From UBA7692 sp964552715 (GTDB lineage Bacteria > Bacteroidota > Bacteroidia > Chitinophagales > LD1): 7,852 nucleotides of DNA. This document shows positions 5,531 through 7,852 of this stretch, in pieces (the first letter of the stretch is position 1; each line of letters opens with the position of its first letter). The notes under the pieces were generated by a model that was not told where the DNA came from, did no database searches, and saw only the letters and a list, made by a program, of their open reading frames with translations. The stretch lies in contig CAZKHZ010000176.1 in the NCBI GenBank assembly GCA_964552715.1, positions 1 to 7,852 of the forward strand. The letters run 5' to 3'. The position numbers were made by a program, and so were the translations under genes.

Positions 5531-6709
5531 TTAAGCAATTTTGCGTCTTTCTATTTCGGTGGTAATTAATTTCAGTTCTCTACTCATTTGCCCTTGCACT
5601 GATGAGTTTTCTTGCGCCCTACGAATGAGATAAGGAATTACATCTTTAACAGGTCCATAAGGCAAATATTTTGTAGCATTAAATCCTAAGTGCGCAAGGT
5701 TGAAAGTAACATTATCACCCATGCCATAAAGTTGAGAAAACAACACATGCGGATGATTAAAAGGAATGTTCTTTTTCTGCATCAATTGTATTGCCAATAA
5801 ATTACTAGCCTCGCTTTGAGATGCAACGCAAAATGCAACATGAGAAATGTTATTCAAGCATATCTCTACAGCTTCATCAAAGTCTTTATCAACTGCTTTT
5901 TTATTCTTGTGAATAGGTGATTTATAACCCATGTCAGCCGCACGTTTATTTTCCTTTTCTATGTATGCACCACGCACTAATTTTGCGCCCAATACAAATC
6001 CTTTTTCAGATGCGCGTTTCAGTTCTTTCTGAAGATAGGATAACCTATCCCAACGATACAACTGAAAGGTATTGAACACAATAGCCGATGATGTATTGTA
6101 TTGCGCCATCATATTTTCTGTAAGTTCATCTAAAGCATCCTGAATCCACGATTCCTCTGCATCTACATAGATTTGAACTTTATGTTTTGAAGCTGCTTTG
6201 CAAAGTTGATTAAATCTATCTTTTACGCTATCAAATTCTTCAGCTTCGCGTTTAGAAAGTTCTTCTTTGTTCTGCACCTTTTCAAACAATGCTAATCTGC
6301 CGAAGCCAGTGATTTTGATACAAACAACTTGAACGGATTTATTCTTTCCAGCAAATTCGATTGCTTCTAAATTATGTTGAATCGTTTTTTCAAAGTCATC
6401 CTCGCATTCTTTCAACTCGACACCATAATTTAACATGGCACCCACATTCTTGTCGCTTAGTTTTTTGATTGTCTTTTTGCACTCGTTAAAAGTTTCACCA
6501 CCACAAAATTGTTCATAAACAGTAATGCGGAAAAGTGGGGTGATTGGCAGGTGCAGCTTCAATGCAATCTGTGCGAAGAATGTACCTGCACTTACTAATG
6601 AGCTATTCCCAATTAGCTTGAAAAGCGTTTGTGATTCTTTTAGTGCACGGTTATTTTTGGAAGCATAAGCAGTTTGTGTATCCTCAAAAATATTTGAATG
6701 AATTGTCAT
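5531..6709 (-). CDS. Proline dehydrogenase, monofunctional
   Basis: FAD enzyme oxidising L-proline to 1-pyrroline-5-carboxylate, the first step in proline catabolism, passing electrons to the quinone pool at the membrane. The 392-residue protein is a single PRODH TIM barrel without the P5C dehydrogenase or DNA-binding parts of long PutA. Visible motifs are KITGFG (132-137), the FAD/substrate segment 'YVDAEES' (181-187), LVRGAY (244-249), 'QLYGMGD' (326-332), 'YLPYGPV' (348-354) and the carboxylate-binding RR pair in 'RRAQEN' (363-368). All expected active-site motifs are present. It has the long form of N-terminus usual in Bacteroidota (about 1-90). The ATG at 6709 follows an 83-base gap after scpB. 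No P5C dehydrogenase gene is in the window, so the second step must be encoded elsewhere. Confidence 0.94.
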   Translation of the reverse strand: MTIHSNIFEDTQTAYASKNNRALKESQTLFKLIGNSSLVSAGTFFAQIALKLHLPITPLFRITVYEQFCGGETFNECKKTIKKLSDKNVGAMLNYGVELKECEDDFEKTIQHNLEAIEFAGKNKSVQVVCIKITGFGRLALFEKVQNKEELSKREAEEFDSVKDRFNQLCKAASKHKVQIYVDAEESWIQDALDELTENMMAQYNTSSAIVFNTFQLYRWDRLSYLQKELKRASEKGFVLGAKLVRGAYIEKENKRAADMGYKSPIHKNKKAVDKDFDEAVEICLNNISHVAFCVASQSEASNLLAIQLMQKKNIPFNHPHVLFSQLYGMGDNVTFNLAHLGFNATKYLPYGPVKDVIPYLIRRAQENSSVQGQMSRELKLITTEIERRKIA

Positions 6710-6792
6710 CTATCAGCGCTTAATTGTAATTGCAGTAATTTGATTTGAAAGATTGAATCTTTTTCCTTTTTTTAAAGACGAAGCAATACAAT

Positions 6793-7371
6793 TTATGTTC
6801 CGAATTGTTCACTGTTACTACCGATTGCATTTTCTTCTTCAGGTAATACATCTTTTAATTTAGGAAGCTCTGTTGTAGAGTTGATTCCGAAATAGTCTAA
6901 GAATAATAGTGTTACTTTATATAACACTGGTCTGCCGGGTGAAGTTTCAACCCGCCCCGCAATTTCAATTAATTCCTTTTCTAATAGTTTCTGAACAGAG
7001 TAATCGCAATTTACGCCACGAATTTGCTCACATTCTACTTTAGTAACTGGACCTCTGTAGGCAATAATTGCAAGTGTTTCCAAAGCTGCGGTGGAGAGTT
7101 TTTTTTTCTCCTTTTGCCCAATTAAAATACTTACTGTTTTGTGATAATCCGCTTTTGTAAAAAACTGATAACCTCCTCCAATTACACGCAATTCAAAAGA
7201 AAAGAAATCGGGCTTATATTTTTCAGCAATGTCAGCAAGAATTCTGTCAATAATCTGCTCGTCCATCACCTCGCCTGTAAGTTTGTTGATGCATACAGAA
7301 ATATCTTCTCTGCTTACAGCCGTTTCGGAACTGAAGATGAGCGATTCGATATGTTGATGAAGATTTTCCAA
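6793..7371 (-). CDS. scpB: Segregation and condensation protein ScpB
   Basis: Winged-helix partner of ScpA and SMC in the bacterial condensin complex, acting in chromosome compaction and segregation. It has 192 residues. The first winged helix (about 1-80) opens 'IESLIFSSETAVSREDI' (8-24) and ends with 'GGGYQFFTK' (65-73). The second contains the family signature 'LSTAALETLAIIAYRGPVTK' (92-111), 'IRGVN' (117-121), 'LLEKELIEIAGR' (129-140) and 'SPGRPVLY' (144-151). The acidic C-terminal tail is 170-192. The start is TTG at 7371: a TAA stands in frame at 7378-7380 and the next in-frame ATG (codon 36) would remove much of the first domain. An ATT one codon upstream is a less likely alternative. 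ScpA is not in the window. A run of nine A's (sense strand) lies at 7107-7099 in codons 88-91. Confidence 0.95.
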   Translation of the reverse strand: MENLHQHIESLIFSSETAVSREDISVCINKLTGEVMDEQIIDRILADIAEKYKPDFFSFELRVIGGGYQFFTKADYHKTVSILIGQKEKKKLSTAALETLAIIAYRGPVTKVECEQIRGVNCDYSVQKLLEKELIEIAGRVETSPGRPVLYKVTLLFLDYFGINSTTELPKLKDVLPEEENAIGSNSEQFGT

Positions 7372-7435
7372 AATGACTTAGTGATTTGATAATTTGAAGA
7401 TGCGAAAAGCATTGTCAAATGACATTCAAATTTTA

Positions 7436-7852
7436 TTATCCGTTTGCCAAAGCAGCTGCGCCACCCACAATTTCCAAAATCTCTTTTGTAATAGAAGCCT
7501 GACGTTCGCGGTTATACTGAATACTAAGATTTCGAATCATGTCTTGAGCGTTGTTTGTAGCTGCATCCATTGCCACCATTCGCGAACCGTGTTCTGACGC
7601 GTTAGTATCCAACAATGCGCGAAAGAACTGTGTGTTCAATATTTTTGGCGCAAGCTCTTCAAGCAATCTTTGCTTTTCTGGTTCAAACAAATAATCGTTT
7701 TTCTTCTTGCTTTTGCTTCCTCCTTTGTTTGAATTTAAAGAAGAAACAGGTAGGAAACGTTCCACTTTAAAATTTTGTGTAGCTGCGTTTACAAATTGCG
7801 CATATACAAATTCAATTACATCGAATTTTCAATTCACACAAGATTTAGTGAT
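7436..7852 (-). CDS. atpG: ATP synthase gamma subunit, 3' part, with an in-frame TGA near the window edge
   Basis: C-terminal half of the central stalk subunit of F1Fo ATP synthase, cut by the window edge. From 7828 down, 130 residues are open: 'KFDVIEFVYAQFVNAATQ' is followed by 'VERFLPV', a lysine/serine-rich insert typical of Bacteroidota ('NKGGSKSKKKN'), 'YLFEPE', 'ALLDTNASEHGSRM' and the gamma signature 'ITKEILEIVGGAAAL', ending in TAA. A TGA at 7829-7831 interrupts the frame, yet the seven codons beyond it (I T K S C V N) still read in the same frame and suit the family, where glycine is expected at the TGA position (GGA to TGA). An error at a contig end is the simplest cause. A purely formal ORF would begin at GTG 7765, but homology clearly extends upstream of it. 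Confidence 0.9.

Noticed and set aside
6748..6762. Palindrome AAAGATT-G-AATCTTT between scpB and proline dehydrogenase as a terminator
   Set aside because: It is AT-rich, with a one-base centre and no T-tract on the minus strand. The T-rich side is on the plus strand, where no gene precedes it.
7412..7434. Dyads in the atpG-scpB gap (for example TGTCA/TGACA) as an operator
   Set aside because: The arms are only five bases long, in AT-rich sequence, with no promoter element at a fitting distance.
7141..7597. Plus-strand frames at 7141-7389 and 7394-7597
   Set aside because: They are antisense to scpB and atpG. The second is cysteine/histidine-rich only because of the reverse of conserved atpG codons.
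7829..7831. TGA read as glycine (a recoded genetic code)
   Set aside because: Glycine fits the position, but ftsY and rimO in this window end in TGA and all other features are of Bacteroidota, which use the standard bacterial code. An edge error is simpler.

Overview
The window looks like a fragment of a Bacteroidota chromosome. The evidence is the run rpmB-rpmG-DUF4295/bL38-ftsY-(cassette)-rimO, a promoter of the Bacteroidota -33/-7 type upstream of rpmB, the lysine/serine-rich insert in the ATP synthase gamma subunit, and Bacteroidota-type ScpB, proline dehydrogenase and S41 protease sequences. GC is low to moderate (about 40 percent by eye). Genus cannot be told. Every gene I can support lies on the minus strand, so transcription runs from high to low coordinates.

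Layout in transcription order. The 3' part of atpG (7852-7436) enters from the right edge, with an in-frame TGA 22 bases from that edge. Then come scpB with a TTG start (7371-6793), a single-domain proline dehydrogenase (6709-5531) and a membrane-anchored S41 C-terminal processing protease (5477-3861). A promoter-like element at 3797-3827 starts the ribosomal-protein group rpmB (bL28), rpmG (bL33, zinc-free type) and a 56-codon DUF4295/bL38 gene, closed by a clear intrinsic terminator (3091-3112). ftsY follows with a good Shine-Dalgarno sequence. It is joined without a gap to two small genes of unknown function, DUF6883 (2106-1774) and DUF4926 (1771-1541), and then rimO (1534-224). The last 223 bases hold no gene. 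They are AT-rich and include two copies of a 42-base imperfect tandem repeat at the very edge.

How the genes relate. bL28, bL33, bL38 and RimO (which modifies ribosomal protein uS12) serve the ribosome, and FtsY delivers ribosome-SRP complexes to the membrane. AtpG is energy production, ScpB chromosome condensation, PRODH proline oxidation and the S41 protease envelope proteolysis; these look like ordinary core genes placed side by side. The part that does not fit is the DUF6883-DUF4926 pair. It sits between ftsY and rimO, has lower GC (DUF6883 about 32 percent against about 43-47 percent in sampled ftsY and rimO lines), overlaps the ftsY stop codon, and has junctions of -4, 2 and 6 bases. 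It is the best candidate here for an under-described system. The tandem repeat at one edge and the apparent base error at the other suggest that both window ends may be contig ends.
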